Shown: positions 46,065-54,925 of the stretch, one piece after another | Layout: each line of letters begins with the position of its first letter | How positions within the stretch are numbered: the stretch's first letter is position 1 | Assembly (NCBI RefSeq): GCF_007197645.1 | Contig: NZ_VKGK01000007.1 | Span: 62,001-126,000, forward strand | DNA length: 64,000 nucleotides | Source: Shewanella hanedai | Lineage (GTDB): Bacteria > Pseudomonadota > Gammaproteobacteria > Enterobacterales > Shewanellaceae | Direction of reading: 5' to 3' | The notes under the pieces: generated by a model | What the model saw: the letters and a program-made list of their open reading frames with translations, nothing else | Database searches by the model: none | Told to the model about the DNA's origin: nothing | Program-made: the position numbers and the translations under genes

Positions 46065-48371
46065 TTAACGGTTATCGCCTGTGTACTTGTAGAATTCAAG
46101 ACCAGCTTCTTCACCTAAGTTACAGTAACTTGTGGTACCGAAGTAAAGCTCACCATCTACTTTAGAGTAGTTACGGATACCGTTGTTACAAGAGTTACCG
46201 AATCCATATTTATCTACGATAGTAGCTGGTGACTTAGTGTCTTCGAACACTGCTAACCAGCCGCCACGACCCGCGAGGTCATCTGCTTGGTTTTGCTCTT
46301 TAACTGCCTTATATAGGAAGTATGCTGGGTTGTTATGCACCACACGCTCTTCACCAATCATGCCACCATCGGTAGGTATAGGGTTCAGTAGCTTAGACAT
46401 AACTAAAGCTTGTTTATGAGCCTCCTCTTCTGTCATGCCATCGGCTATGAACTTAGCGTACATATCATCATAGATACCTTTCTCAGTGTCTTTGCCAATT
46501 TGAGCCGCTATATCGTTGGGATTGAGAACTTCATCACCCAATGCAATCTTATTATGACTATCAGGATGCTTGTATCCTTCAATACCATTTTCGAAGATAT
46601 CGTACAGACCAGCTGTCGCATTCCATGTACCTAGGAATAGTTTGCCGTCATGCTCTGTCATAGTGAAGGCATAGACTAAACCTTCATGTCCGAAACCTTC
46701 TTTACCAAATAATGGCTTCTGTCCCATTAAGTTTGGTTGCATTTCGAAGTGATAACCATCTTTACCATCATCAACGAATACCCAATCTTGCTCGTTGCCG
46801 TAAAGCAGCTCTACATCATCAATGTCACCGTTAACTATGTCTTCGGTTTTAATACGGAATAGTGAAAGTGCACGCCATGTCTTCATCATGAACTCGTCAT
46901 GCTTGGCTATGGTTAGCTCGTCTTGCTGCTGAACACTGTTCTTCAGATCACACAGTGATCCTTCTTCAATTGGTGTTCCATCGTCATTAAAGCCAACGGT
47001 GACACAGTGCTTTTTAATCAAGTGATTGTATGCACCAGAAGTACCCTGATGGTATGAACCGAAATATAGGTAACCATCATAGAAGGCTTGTGCGGCAAGT
47101 TTAGAACCGTGTGCGCCTACTGTATCTGGATCGTACTGGTCATAACGGAAGAAGTCGTTATAGCTAGCCTTATTCTCTGCTGTAAATCCAGCGTCAGGCA
47201 TCTTGCTGGTGTAAGGTTTTGCAGCAGCGTTACCCGTTGGGTTATACCAGCTAGACATGATCAGACGGTTGTCACCATCTGCATCTTGGAACATATCAAC
47301 GTCACCAACAACACCGTAATCTAAGAAGGTATCATCAGAAACAATATCAAAACCGTTACCTAGTGAGCCGCCTTTCAATGGCTCCTCTGGCGTACCAACC
47401 CAGCGCAACATTTGGTTTTTAGCCACACCAGCTTGACCGCCTGACTGATCTGGTCCACCAAACCAGTACATACCTTCGCTGCCATCTTTATGATCAACAG
47501 TGATAAATCTACGTACAGTGTCATAGGTAAATTCTGAATAACCTAGGTATTCCATTTTCTCTTCGTTGAACACGAATAGGCGGTTATAACCAATTTTGTC
47601 AGATTCACCCTGGTTGACGACATCTGGATCCGGTGTCGTTAAATACCCCATAACAAACACAAGACCTTGGGACTCACCATTACCACGGAAGCTGAATGGG
47701 TAACGTGTCTGGTCATCTTCTAGAACCAGAGTCCCGTTTTCGTCAAGTAACCATCCATCAGGGTCAATCAGTTCTTCAGGTGTACCTTCTGGCGCTTTAA
47801 CCGCATTCTTAATGCCGATCTCTTTACCGTGGAAGTCCATCATGTCAGCCCAATACTGATCGCCATTCTTAACCGTTTTATCGTTAATATGGATGTTTTC
47901 ACCAGTGGCTGGATCGTATACGAAAGCTTGTGCGTCTGGCATCTGACCAGTAGGTGCCATTAGCTGACATGCTTGACGTTCAGTCTCATAGTTCATCAGT
48001 GCCATTGGCATAGCCATTGAAACCATAGGCCAGTAACAGTAAACAGAGGTGGCTGCGCCGTACCAGATTTTTGTTTCGGTTGCTGTGCTGGCTAAAACAT
48101 ACTGTGAGTTAACCCAAGGCTCAGCGCCGTTAGGCATAGGACGACCATCGTTATACTCTTGATAATTCAGCTCATTACGCTCATCGTGAAGACCAAACCA
48201 AGCACCATCAGGTGTTGCTTTGTAAGTACGCTCAAAGCTAACTTCGAGTGGCGCTGCAGGAACCGGTACTTCAACCGTTTCTGTGTCGTCATCACTGCTA
48301 CAAGCAGTCATGCCTAGGGTTAATGCTGTAGTGATAGATACAGCGAGTAACTTCTTCATCATAGTCATCAT
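46065..48371 (-). CDS. Large propeller-like outer-membrane lipoprotein, module B
   Basis: This 768-aa lipoprotein has a lipobox MTAC (Cys24) followed by Ser-Ser, predicting outer-membrane sorting. It shares with the module-A protein LRWVGTPEEPLKGG, RYDQYDPDTVGAHGSK, YFGSYHQGTSGAY, LMGQKPLFGKEGFGHEG and the C-terminal GFGNSCNNGIRN and CNLG blocks. An insertion of about 70 residues near 620-690 is unique to this copy. Cys residues in VYCYWP, RQACQ, GFGNSC and SYCNLG are conserved. It is the last gene of the operon before a terminator. I see it as a diverged paralogue, perhaps with different ligand specificity. Confidence 0.8.
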   Translation of the reverse strand: MMTMMKKLLAVSITTALTLGMTACSSDDDTETVEVPVPAAPLEVSFERTYKATPDGAWFGLHDERNELNYQEYNDGRPMPNGAEPWVNSQYVLASTATETKIWYGAATSVYCYWPMVSMAMPMALMNYETERQACQLMAPTGQMPDAQAFVYDPATGENIHINDKTVKNGDQYWADMMDFHGKEIGIKNAVKAPEGTPEELIDPDGWLLDENGTLVLEDDQTRYPFSFRGNGESQGLVFVMGYLTTPDPDVVNQGESDKIGYNRLFVFNEEKMEYLGYSEFTYDTVRRFITVDHKDGSEGMYWFGGPDQSGGQAGVAKNQMLRWVGTPEEPLKGGSLGNGFDIVSDDTFLDYGVVGDVDMFQDADGDNRLIMSSWYNPTGNAAAKPYTSKMPDAGFTAENKASYNDFFRYDQYDPDTVGAHGSKLAAQAFYDGYLYFGSYHQGTSGAYNHLIKKHCVTVGFNDDGTPIEEGSLCDLKNSVQQQDELTIAKHDEFMMKTWRALSLFRIKTEDIVNGDIDDVELLYGNEQDWVFVDDGKDGYHFEMQPNLMGQKPLFGKEGFGHEGLVYAFTMTEHDGKLFLGTWNATAGLYDIFENGIEGYKHPDSHNKIALGDEVLNPNDIAAQIGKDTEKGIYDDMYAKFIADGMTEEEAHKQALVMSKLLNPIPTDGGMIGEERVVHNNPAYFLYKAVKEQNQADDLAGRGGWLAVFEDTKSPATIVDKYGFGNSCNNGIRNYSKVDGELYFGTTSYCNLGEEAGLEFYKYTGDNR

Positions 48372-48460
48372 TTTTACCTTTTATATAGCGGGCAGCCTAA
48401 GCGTTAATCGAGGCTACCCACGGATTTCAAATATATTTCTAAGTTCTGTTAAAAATTTAT

Positions 48461-49105
48461 TTAAACTTCATTAGGGTTCAGTACGCTGCCATTGGTGTCG
48501 CCGGTTGGGCGAGAGCATTTAGCAGCGCGAATAAGCAAGTTGGGTTGAGTAATTCCCGCATCTGGTAATGGCGCAATATGACCAACCCCCGGCGCACCGC
48601 CATATTTGGCCTGTAGTTCGTCAACCGTGCCGCAATCCAGTGCACGCTGTGAGCATGACTGAACACAAAATGGTTTTAGGCCAAACTCGAGACGTTCGAA
48701 ACAGCCATCACACTTGGTCATCTTGCCGCGTGTTTTGTCTAATTGAGGTGCATCGTAAGGGCAGGCTTCTGCGCAGCTGTTACAGCCGATACAGATGTCG
48801 TCATGTACTGCGACGATACCGTTAGCCTTCTTGTGCATAGCACCCGTTGGACAAGCCGCAGTACAAGCTGGCTTTTCACAGTGGTTACAACTTACCGATG
48901 CATAGTAGGCAAAGGCATCCTGAGACATGGTGCCGTCTGCGTTCTTGGTAAATGTACCGCCACCATATTCGTAAACACGGCGGAAGTTGCGGTCTAGTGA
49001 TAAGCCGCGGCCATCTAAACAAGACACCTGACAGCCCTTACAGCCGTTACAGCGAGATGCATCGAAATAAAACGCAAAGGCTTTGTTTTCTGCTACTTGA
49101 GTCAT
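48461..49105 (-). CDS. DmsB-like 4x[4Fe-4S] electron-transfer subunit, module B
   Basis: This 214-aa iron-sulfur protein has the same four Cys groups as the module-A copy (CNGCKGCQVSC, CNHCEKPACTAACP, CIGCNSCAEACP, CDGC...CVQSCSQRA). It lacks its own export signal and would travel with the Tat-targeted DmsA. It lies 11 nt downstream of dmsA and 89 nt upstream of the lipoprotein gene, a wider gap than in module A. Confidence 0.93.
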   Translation of the reverse strand: MTQVAENKAFAFYFDASRCNGCKGCQVSCLDGRGLSLDRNFRRVYEYGGGTFTKNADGTMSQDAFAYYASVSCNHCEKPACTAACPTGAMHKKANGIVAVHDDICIGCNSCAEACPYDAPQLDKTRGKMTKCDGCFERLEFGLKPFCVQSCSQRALDCGTVDELQAKYGGAPGVGHIAPLPDAGITQPNLLIRAAKCSRPTGDTNGSVLNPNEV

Positions 49106-49116
49106 TATTTAGCTCC

Positions 49117-51786
49117 TTACGCTTGAGTTATACGAACGCGAACAGTGTTCATTGGATTGCCTTTAGCGAGAGGCGTCGTCTGTTGGCGGGTTAGTGTATT
49201 GGCACAGCCACCGATATCTTTGCCATTTTGCAGCTTATTCCAGGCACCTTGCCCTAATGCCACCACGCCCATAGCGATTCTTGGGGTGACTTTAGCGGGA
49301 ACTTGAAGAGTGCCTCGCTTGCTGGTCACATCTAGCATCTCACCTGAGATAATGCCTAGGTTGTTGGCGTCGTATGGATTGATCCAGATCGCATCTTCAT
49401 ACACCTTGCGCAGTGTTGGACAGTTATGGAAGGTTGAGTGGGCACGGCCCTTAGTGTGGTAGCTCACCATCTGTAGCGGGTAGCCTTCATCATCTGACTC
49501 GAAGCTTTCCCATGTCGGCACATATTTAGGAATGGCTGATAGGCCACCCGTTTCACCATAGGCTTGAATATCTTTGTCCCAACCATCGTTTGACGCGATC
49601 CAGGCCAACCTTGGAGAGTAAGTTTCAACCATCTTCGATGGTGTGCTGAGTGCGGGTGCGCCATTGCGACCGTTAAACTCTTTTTCCATGCCGATAGCGG
49701 GTTCGTCGAATGAATGAATATAGACGTAGCCTGTTTTTTCATGGCCTTCGAGAGGGGGAAGCTCTGGATCACCTAGCATGCCGTTGATGGCTTCATCGAG
49801 GAATGACTTAGTCAACTCCTCTTGAGTACGTCCCTTGGTAGCAAAGCCACTCAAGCCTAAGTTATCAGCCAGCATCACCATAAATTCGAACATTGGCTTA
49901 CTATCACCGATAGGCTCGATGCTAGGTACGGTAAGCACAGTGGCGTTATCTGAGGCAATCAGATCCCAGCGCTCAGTCCAGGTGGTATCGGGTAACACGA
50001 TATCGGCCCACTGCGCTGTTGGTGTCATCTGAGTGTCGATGACTACGTGCATATCCAGACCTGGCTCTTCAGCTTGACCTGCTGAGCTAGGTTCGATACT
50101 CAGAATGCGTTTGACTTCGTTGATGTCACCGTGCTGATTGACAGTGTTACCGGCAATGGTCATCAGGAACTTGATGTTGGTGCCGTAAGTTTCATCTTTG
50201 ATATTTACTTCGCTCTCAGGAAGCTCTGAATTAAAGGGGGTGACACCATATTTAAGCCCTTTGACACCATCACTTCGGTAGGTCATCTCAAAACCACGTT
50301 CCATCGCCTCAAATGTCTTGTAAGTGGGTATTTTTGCTTGGATAACCGTAGCTGGTGCGGTGCCACCTAAGAACCCTGGAAAAGTAGGGTCCGACCAGGC
50401 AGCCATAGGAACAGGGGCTGCGCCAGGCCCTGCAGCGGCGACCATTGGTAGATCTCCATTGTTCGTACCGCGACGACCAATTGCATTGAGAAGTACTGGC
50501 AGCGTGTAGATCATTCGCATGACTTGCTCGCCCTGTGCAGAGCGCTGAATACCTTGGCCTGCACAGATAAATGGGGCTCTAGCCGTTAACAAATCTTGTG
50601 CGACTTGGCGAATTTTATCGGCAGAAATACCACAGATAGGCGCAGCCTTTTCAGGAGTCTTAGCATTACTATTGCCACCGTTTTCATCGGCAAACTTACC
50701 AAGGCCCAGAATGTAATCTTTTAAATTCTCCTCTGGATAAATCCAATCGGCATATTCTTTATTGCCATCAACAATCTTGCCTGTTTTTAAGTCATCTCTG
50801 TACTGTGTAAGGGCTTCTTTGGTTAAACCTAAAATGAACCTTTCGGCAAATTCACGATTATCATCAAAAGCTTCATTAATGTAATATTCAGTTAAGATCT
50901 CATGGAAAAGGGCTTCGATAAACGCACCATCCGTCATGGGACGGATACCAAGCCAGTCATCTTCCCGGCCCAGGCAAGTATCGGTATAGCGCGGATCGAT
51001 ATAGACAAACTTAAGATCATTTTTCTCTAAAGTCTGGATAAAGTGATGGCCTTCGCCGCCACCGGTCATAAACATCTCAACCGGGTTGTAACCAAATGAC
51101 AGCACATAATCTGAGTGCTTCATCTCGGTTACTGATGATGATCCAGTACCCTGTCCATATGCGAAATTTTTTGTGCCTTCACCGAACGTGTACGAGATGG
51201 CTTGCTCTTTCATTGATGCTGAATAATAGCCATAGGTTTTTTGGAAACCACCGAGCATATTAAGCAAGCGCACATGAGGTCCCATGATTGGGTATGAGCT
51301 GTGGGCAGAGCCGGAGCCATTGCCTAGCATCAAGGCGCGGTTACCACAGGTATCGATAGTGCTGCGGATTGACTGAGCAACTTCACTCGCAGCTTGCTCC
51401 CAGCTGATCTCTTTAAACTGACCTGAACCACGCGGGCCAGTTCGCTTAAGTGGTTTGGTTAAACGCTCTGGAGAGTAAACTAACTCCTTGAGCATTAGCC
51501 CTTTGGCGCACGCTTTATTGTGGATACGGCCAGTATTAAAGTTATCATCACCTTCAGTATGTGGCTCGATACGAATGATTTTGCCATCTTTAGTGATGAC
51601 TTTTAGTGGACACCAAGCCCAGCAGTTACTTTGACACTGAGCCCAAGCATGGCTCTCACCAGCGATTGGGTCTGTGATTGGTTGTTCAATAGGCTCAGCT
51701 GGTTCTGCTGAATCAGAGCTACAACCTGTAACTGTTGCTACTGCGGCTGATGCTGCACTGACTTTAAGGAAGTCGCGACGTTTCAT
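49117..51786 (-). CDS. DMSO-reductase-family molybdoenzyme, module B
   Basis: This 889-aa enzyme has a Tat signal KRRDFLKV and lipobox VTGC (Cys22), here followed by Ser-Ser, which favours outer-membrane sorting. [4Fe-4S] ligands Cys51, Cys55, Cys59 and Cys93 and the predicted Mo ligand Ser189 (GYYSASM) are at the same positions as in module A. It is 73 residues longer, with extra segments around 290-360 (containing a YADWIYPEENL-like block). The rest is clearly diverged, in contrast to the porin and cytochrome, which implies a different acceptor or altered active-site access. Confidence 0.92.
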   Translation of the reverse strand: MKRRDFLKVSAASAAVATVTGCSSDSAEPAEPIEQPITDPIAGESHAWAQCQSNCWAWCPLKVITKDGKIIRIEPHTEGDDNFNTGRIHNKACAKGLMLKELVYSPERLTKPLKRTGPRGSGQFKEISWEQAASEVAQSIRSTIDTCGNRALMLGNGSGSAHSSYPIMGPHVRLLNMLGGFQKTYGYYSASMKEQAISYTFGEGTKNFAYGQGTGSSSVTEMKHSDYVLSFGYNPVEMFMTGGGEGHHFIQTLEKNDLKFVYIDPRYTDTCLGREDDWLGIRPMTDGAFIEALFHEILTEYYINEAFDDNREFAERFILGLTKEALTQYRDDLKTGKIVDGNKEYADWIYPEENLKDYILGLGKFADENGGNSNAKTPEKAAPICGISADKIRQVAQDLLTARAPFICAGQGIQRSAQGEQVMRMIYTLPVLLNAIGRRGTNNGDLPMVAAAGPGAAPVPMAAWSDPTFPGFLGGTAPATVIQAKIPTYKTFEAMERGFEMTYRSDGVKGLKYGVTPFNSELPESEVNIKDETYGTNIKFLMTIAGNTVNQHGDINEVKRILSIEPSSAGQAEEPGLDMHVVIDTQMTPTAQWADIVLPDTTWTERWDLIASDNATVLTVPSIEPIGDSKPMFEFMVMLADNLGLSGFATKGRTQEELTKSFLDEAINGMLGDPELPPLEGHEKTGYVYIHSFDEPAIGMEKEFNGRNGAPALSTPSKMVETYSPRLAWIASNDGWDKDIQAYGETGGLSAIPKYVPTWESFESDDEGYPLQMVSYHTKGRAHSTFHNCPTLRKVYEDAIWINPYDANNLGIISGEMLDVTSKRGTLQVPAKVTPRIAMGVVALGQGAWNKLQNGKDIGGCANTLTRQQTTPLAKGNPMNTVRVRITQA

Positions 51787-51795
51787 AGTTGTCCC

Positions 51796-53496
51796 TTACA
51801 GCTTAATGGTGAAAAAGACACCGAGTTTGTGGTCGGTGAAATTTTGGTTGAGGTCATCAAGACTATTGATGGACTCAATCGGTTGATTGGCATAGCTCGT
51901 GTCGTAATGGCGCTCATAGGTGTAAGCGACGCGGGTCGAGATACGCGGATTGATGCGGTAATCCATGTGGACTTCAGCAAGGTGTTGGTACTGGTAGTAG
52001 TCACCCATTTCGGTACTATCTACCGAGGTGTCACTGCCAGAAAATGAGAAGGTGTAAGAGGTGCCTAGTGCCATGTCCTCACTGATTTGGTATTGGTTGA
52101 GACCAAAACCAAAGTAGGTAAACTCATCACTAATCTTGGTGTTGTATATCTCCAAACTGTCGATGGTCTGTACACCGGCATAGGCGTTGAAGGTTAGCTG
52201 CTCATTGAAGCGGTAGAAGGCGTCGGCGTTGACCGAGACTTCATCAGACTCTTTCAGTGCTGAGCTGTTGCTGTACTCATCACTTGCGATACTGGCTTGC
52301 AGGTTTATGCCGTAGTTATTTTGGCTATACCCCAAGCCAAGTTCGGTGCTGATACGGTCTCGGTCAGCGAGGTAATATTTCTCAAAAATATCATCCCCAA
52401 TGCGGTATTCAGACCCGGTACGTTCACCGCTGGTGAGCTTTATGTGACTATTGAACCCTGCTAGACGGTGATCGACACGAGCAAAGAGTTCACTCTCCTG
52501 GGTCTCTTCACGATCGCTATCAGAGCGAGTGCGGTCGTTTTGCTCGAAGCCTGTGCTGAACTTAGTGCCACCTAAACGATAACTGGCATTGATGCCAACA
52601 CGTGTCTTGCTACTGTCGATTGGGGTGTTAATGGCGTCGAAAAACTCATATTCGCCACTGACATTATCGCGGTCACTGTAACGGTAGAAACCTGCGACTT
52701 TTATACCGGCAAAGCGAGAGCTGATACGGGCGTTGTAATCTAATGTTTCAACTTCACCGTCAAAATTTGCGATAGGCACGAGCGAGTTTTCTTGCTCGAT
52801 AGCCTCATCCTGGATCATTTTTCCCGAGGCAGCGCTCATTGATAAACGTGTGGTGCCATAGTTAAGTCCAGCTTTAACGCTGGCTTGTTGGGCAGTGTTA
52901 TCGGCATCGATACCGGTATTATCGGTAAAGTCTGAATTAAAGGCACTGAGACCAATGTTCCAGAAATCTCCGTGTAGTTGTACACCGGCGTTCATCACTT
53001 GAGTCGTGTGGTCGATAGTTTCTAAATAGTTAGTGGGTTTAGGGTCAACCACAGAGCTGATACGTAGACCTTGTTTGTCCTCAGAGCTTGCTTTTACAAA
53101 GGCAGTGATAAGCTGAGTTTGATATTTGGCAGCGGCAGATACCTGCTGACGCTCTGTACCTATATCGTTATCGTCAAGGTTCCAGCGATTAACGTATGCG
53201 AGTTCCAGCGCGACATCACCTAGGTGAGCGATGGCTTTCAGGTGACCATTATTGGCCCCTGCATTTTTAGCCTTGATGCTGTAGTTTTCACCACGGATAT
53301 CTGCATTAGCGCCGTATTGACTATCCAAGTGAGTACGCTGCTCGGTCATGATACCGACGGTGTTGCTGTGCTCAGGAGCGATGCAACGCTTGCAGGCGTA
53401 GTCCTTTTCAATATTTTGCGGTACAGCGAAGTTTGCTGCGGTGACATTGGCTGAGAGAACAGCGAGTGCCACTAAAGTAAGTTTAGCTTTCATCAT
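51796..53496 (-). CDS. MtrB/PioB-family decaheme-associated outer-membrane porin, module B
   Basis: This 566-codon frame starts with ATG-ATG; the second ATG at 53493 gives the same MKAKLTLVAL N-terminus as module A. It has a signal peptide, the CKRC pair and the same barrel strands, with substitutions scattered mostly in loops. It should form the outer-membrane sheath for the adjacent decaheme cytochrome. It lies 9 nt from the dmsA start and 6 nt from the cytochrome stop. Confidence 0.93.
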   Translation of the reverse strand: MMKAKLTLVALAVLSANVTAANFAVPQNIEKDYACKRCIAPEHSNTVGIMTEQRTHLDSQYGANADIRGENYSIKAKNAGANNGHLKAIAHLGDVALELAYVNRWNLDDNDIGTERQQVSAAAKYQTQLITAFVKASSEDKQGLRISSVVDPKPTNYLETIDHTTQVMNAGVQLHGDFWNIGLSAFNSDFTDNTGIDADNTAQQASVKAGLNYGTTRLSMSAASGKMIQDEAIEQENSLVPIANFDGEVETLDYNARISSRFAGIKVAGFYRYSDRDNVSGEYEFFDAINTPIDSSKTRVGINASYRLGGTKFSTGFEQNDRTRSDSDREETQESELFARVDHRLAGFNSHIKLTSGERTGSEYRIGDDIFEKYYLADRDRISTELGLGYSQNNYGINLQASIASDEYSNSSALKESDEVSVNADAFYRFNEQLTFNAYAGVQTIDSLEIYNTKISDEFTYFGFGLNQYQISEDMALGTSYTFSFSGSDTSVDSTEMGDYYQYQHLAEVHMDYRINPRISTRVAYTYERHYDTSYANQPIESINSLDDLNQNFTDHKLGVFFTIKL

Positions 53497-53502
53497 CGAT
53501 TC

Positions 53503-54363
53503 CTATTTCTCAAACAGATGCCCTGAGGGGTGGTTCGAGCCGTGTATCTTGCTGTGGCAGTTCATGCAAGATTGGCCTTGAGTGAAACCATCTAAGCTGT
53601 TGTGCACATCGCCCGGGTGACCCGCTTGGTTGTGACAGCTTTGACACAGCTGAGGTGCACGACTGTTGAGTAGGTTGTCGTTGACGGAGCCATGTGGGTT
53701 ATGACAGGTGGTGCAATCTTCAGTGACAGGTGAGTGCTCCCAAAGTGTGGGTCCTCGCTTCTCGGCATGACAGGAATAACAGGTGTCATTAACAGACAGA
53801 GGTGCTTCTTCATGTGGGTTATGGCAATCACTGCAGGTTAAGTTATCGAGGTGAGTCGAGCGTTTAAACTCTGCGGAGGCTTGTTGCATATGGCAGCTGG
53901 CACACTGAGCTTGTGGCTGCTCTGCTGCTAACTCAGCCTGGTGAATGTTGTGACAATCACTACAGGCTTGGTCATGGAAGGGTGTGTGTTCTTGGGTGTG
54001 GCAAGACTCACAAACGCTGTTACGTCCTTCGATAGATATGTCATCTCCGAAGCTGAGCATAGGTTCGTTTTTGCCTTTGTGTTTCCCTTGCGGTCCATGA
54101 CAGGCTTCGCATTGAAGACCTGACATTGGGCCTTTGTTGGTGTCACCGTGTGGCGTATTGAAGATAGCCATGACAGAAGGTGATTTTTTGTGACACATAA
54201 GACAGGTGTCAGCACCTTTGTTAGAGTAGTTCGCCTCCGTGAATTTATTAATTATCTTTTGCTCTAAAGGAGTAGTTGATTCATTTGCCAGTGCACTTGG
54301 CACTGATAGGATAGTCATGGCGATAAACGCAGTTAACATCCCGATATTTTGTAAGATTCTCAT
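53503..54363 (-). CDS. DmsE/MtrA-family periplasmic decaheme c-type cytochrome, module B
   Basis: It has ten CxxCH motifs and the same signal peptide as module A; the protein differs at only a handful of positions. At DNA level about 660 bp of the 5' part differ from the module-A gene at only three sites, while the last 270 bp carry about twenty. I place the start at the ATG 54363; the frame also opens at a GTG four codons earlier. It is the first gene of the module-B operon, with a CRP-like site about 100 nt upstream. Confidence 0.95.
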   Translation of the reverse strand: MRILQNIGMLTAFIAMTILSVPSALANESTTPLEQKIINKFTEANYSNKGADTCLMCHKKSPSVMAIFNTPHGDTNKGPMSGLQCEACHGPQGKHKGKNEPMLSFGDDISIEGRNSVCESCHTQEHTPFHDQACSDCHNIHQAELAAEQPQAQCASCHMQQASAEFKRSTHLDNLTCSDCHNPHEEAPLSVNDTCYSCHAEKRGPTLWEHSPVTEDCTTCHNPHGSVNDNLLNSRAPQLCQSCHNQAGHPGDVHNSLDGFTQGQSCMNCHSKIHGSNHPSGHLFEK

Positions 54364-54456
54364 CTCATCTCTCACACTTGTAGTTTCAAAAAGAAACGCT
54401 ATTTATGTTTTAGTACTTATTTCGAGGTAATTGTATGTACAAGTGTCACAGGGTAA

Positions 54457-54472
54457 TGTGATTCAGATCACA
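54457..54472. promoter_or_regulatory. Near-consensus CRP binding site, module B
   Basis: TGTGATTCAGATCACA has both perfect half-sites (TGTGA-N6-TCACA) and is centred about 101 nt before the cytochrome start codon. In Shewanella, CRP is known to activate anaerobic respiratory operons, including dms. It probably drives the module-B operon under anaerobic conditions. Confidence 0.8.
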
Positions 54473-54603
54473 TCAGGGTAAGCAGGTGTGTATCTTGATG
54501 TTGATATTAAAACTTGGATTGCAAAATTAGGTTATTTTGTGAGCTGAGTCTGTGTGTGGTGTGAAAATTAAAATTATTTAGGTATAACGCATTAGATTTG
54601 TAT

Positions 54604-54617
54604 TGTGACTGGTCACA
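54604..54617. promoter_or_regulatory. TGTGAC-TG-GTCACA palindrome
   Basis: It has six-base arms and a two-base centre, so the TGTGA/TCACA spacing is 4 rather than the 6 of a CRP site. It lies 240 nt upstream of the operon. It could be a separate regulator's operator; none can be named. Confidence 0.4.
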
Positions 54618-54760
54618 TATTTTGTTGGATTTATGATCTGTAAAGCAGAGTGGTGGAATTGCGAGCTTATTGTGTTGACAGGTGTCTTTGGGTGGGCGTA
54701 ATCTGAATTGGCTTTTTGTTGTTCCCCATTATGATTTTTATATCTTAAGTATTAGATATG

Positions 54761-54820
54761 GACCATATAGCTAAAGCAATGCTCATCTTTCCCTGCAATG
54801 ACGGATGTAGCTATATGGTC
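54761..54820. ncRNA. Stem-loop element upstream of the dms operon, module B
   Basis: GACCATATAGCTA pairs perfectly with TAGCTATATGGTC across a 34-nt loop containing CTCATCTTTCCCTGCA. Together with 42483-42544 it shows conserved loop words and compensating stem changes (the AT pairs here replace GC pairs in module A). On the plus strand the 3' arm runs into ATTTTCTTT. Both copies are preceded by the same CTTAAGTATTAGATATGG box. Confidence 0.55.
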
Positions 54821-54853
54821 ATTTTCTTTATGATGGCGAGACAGCAAATAGAT

Positions 54854-54884
54854 AAAAAAAGCCCGCACCTAATTAGGTACGAGC
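54854..54884 (-). terminator. Intrinsic terminator of the 54926 lipoprotein gene
   Basis: A palindromic stem around ACCTAATTAGGT with G-T wobbles at its base is followed on the minus strand by T7. It lies 42 nt past the lipoprotein stop. Confidence 0.85.
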
Positions 54885-54925
54885 CAGTTTTAAACTTGGA
54901 GGTTGATGACGGTTAAGACGTTAAG

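Noticed and set aside
54604..54617. CRP site
   Set aside because: TGTGA and TCACA are separated by 4, not 6, bases.
30748..54925. Insertion sequences or transposases bounding the duplicated modules
   Set aside because: No transposase frame, terminal inverted repeats or target duplications were found near the edges.
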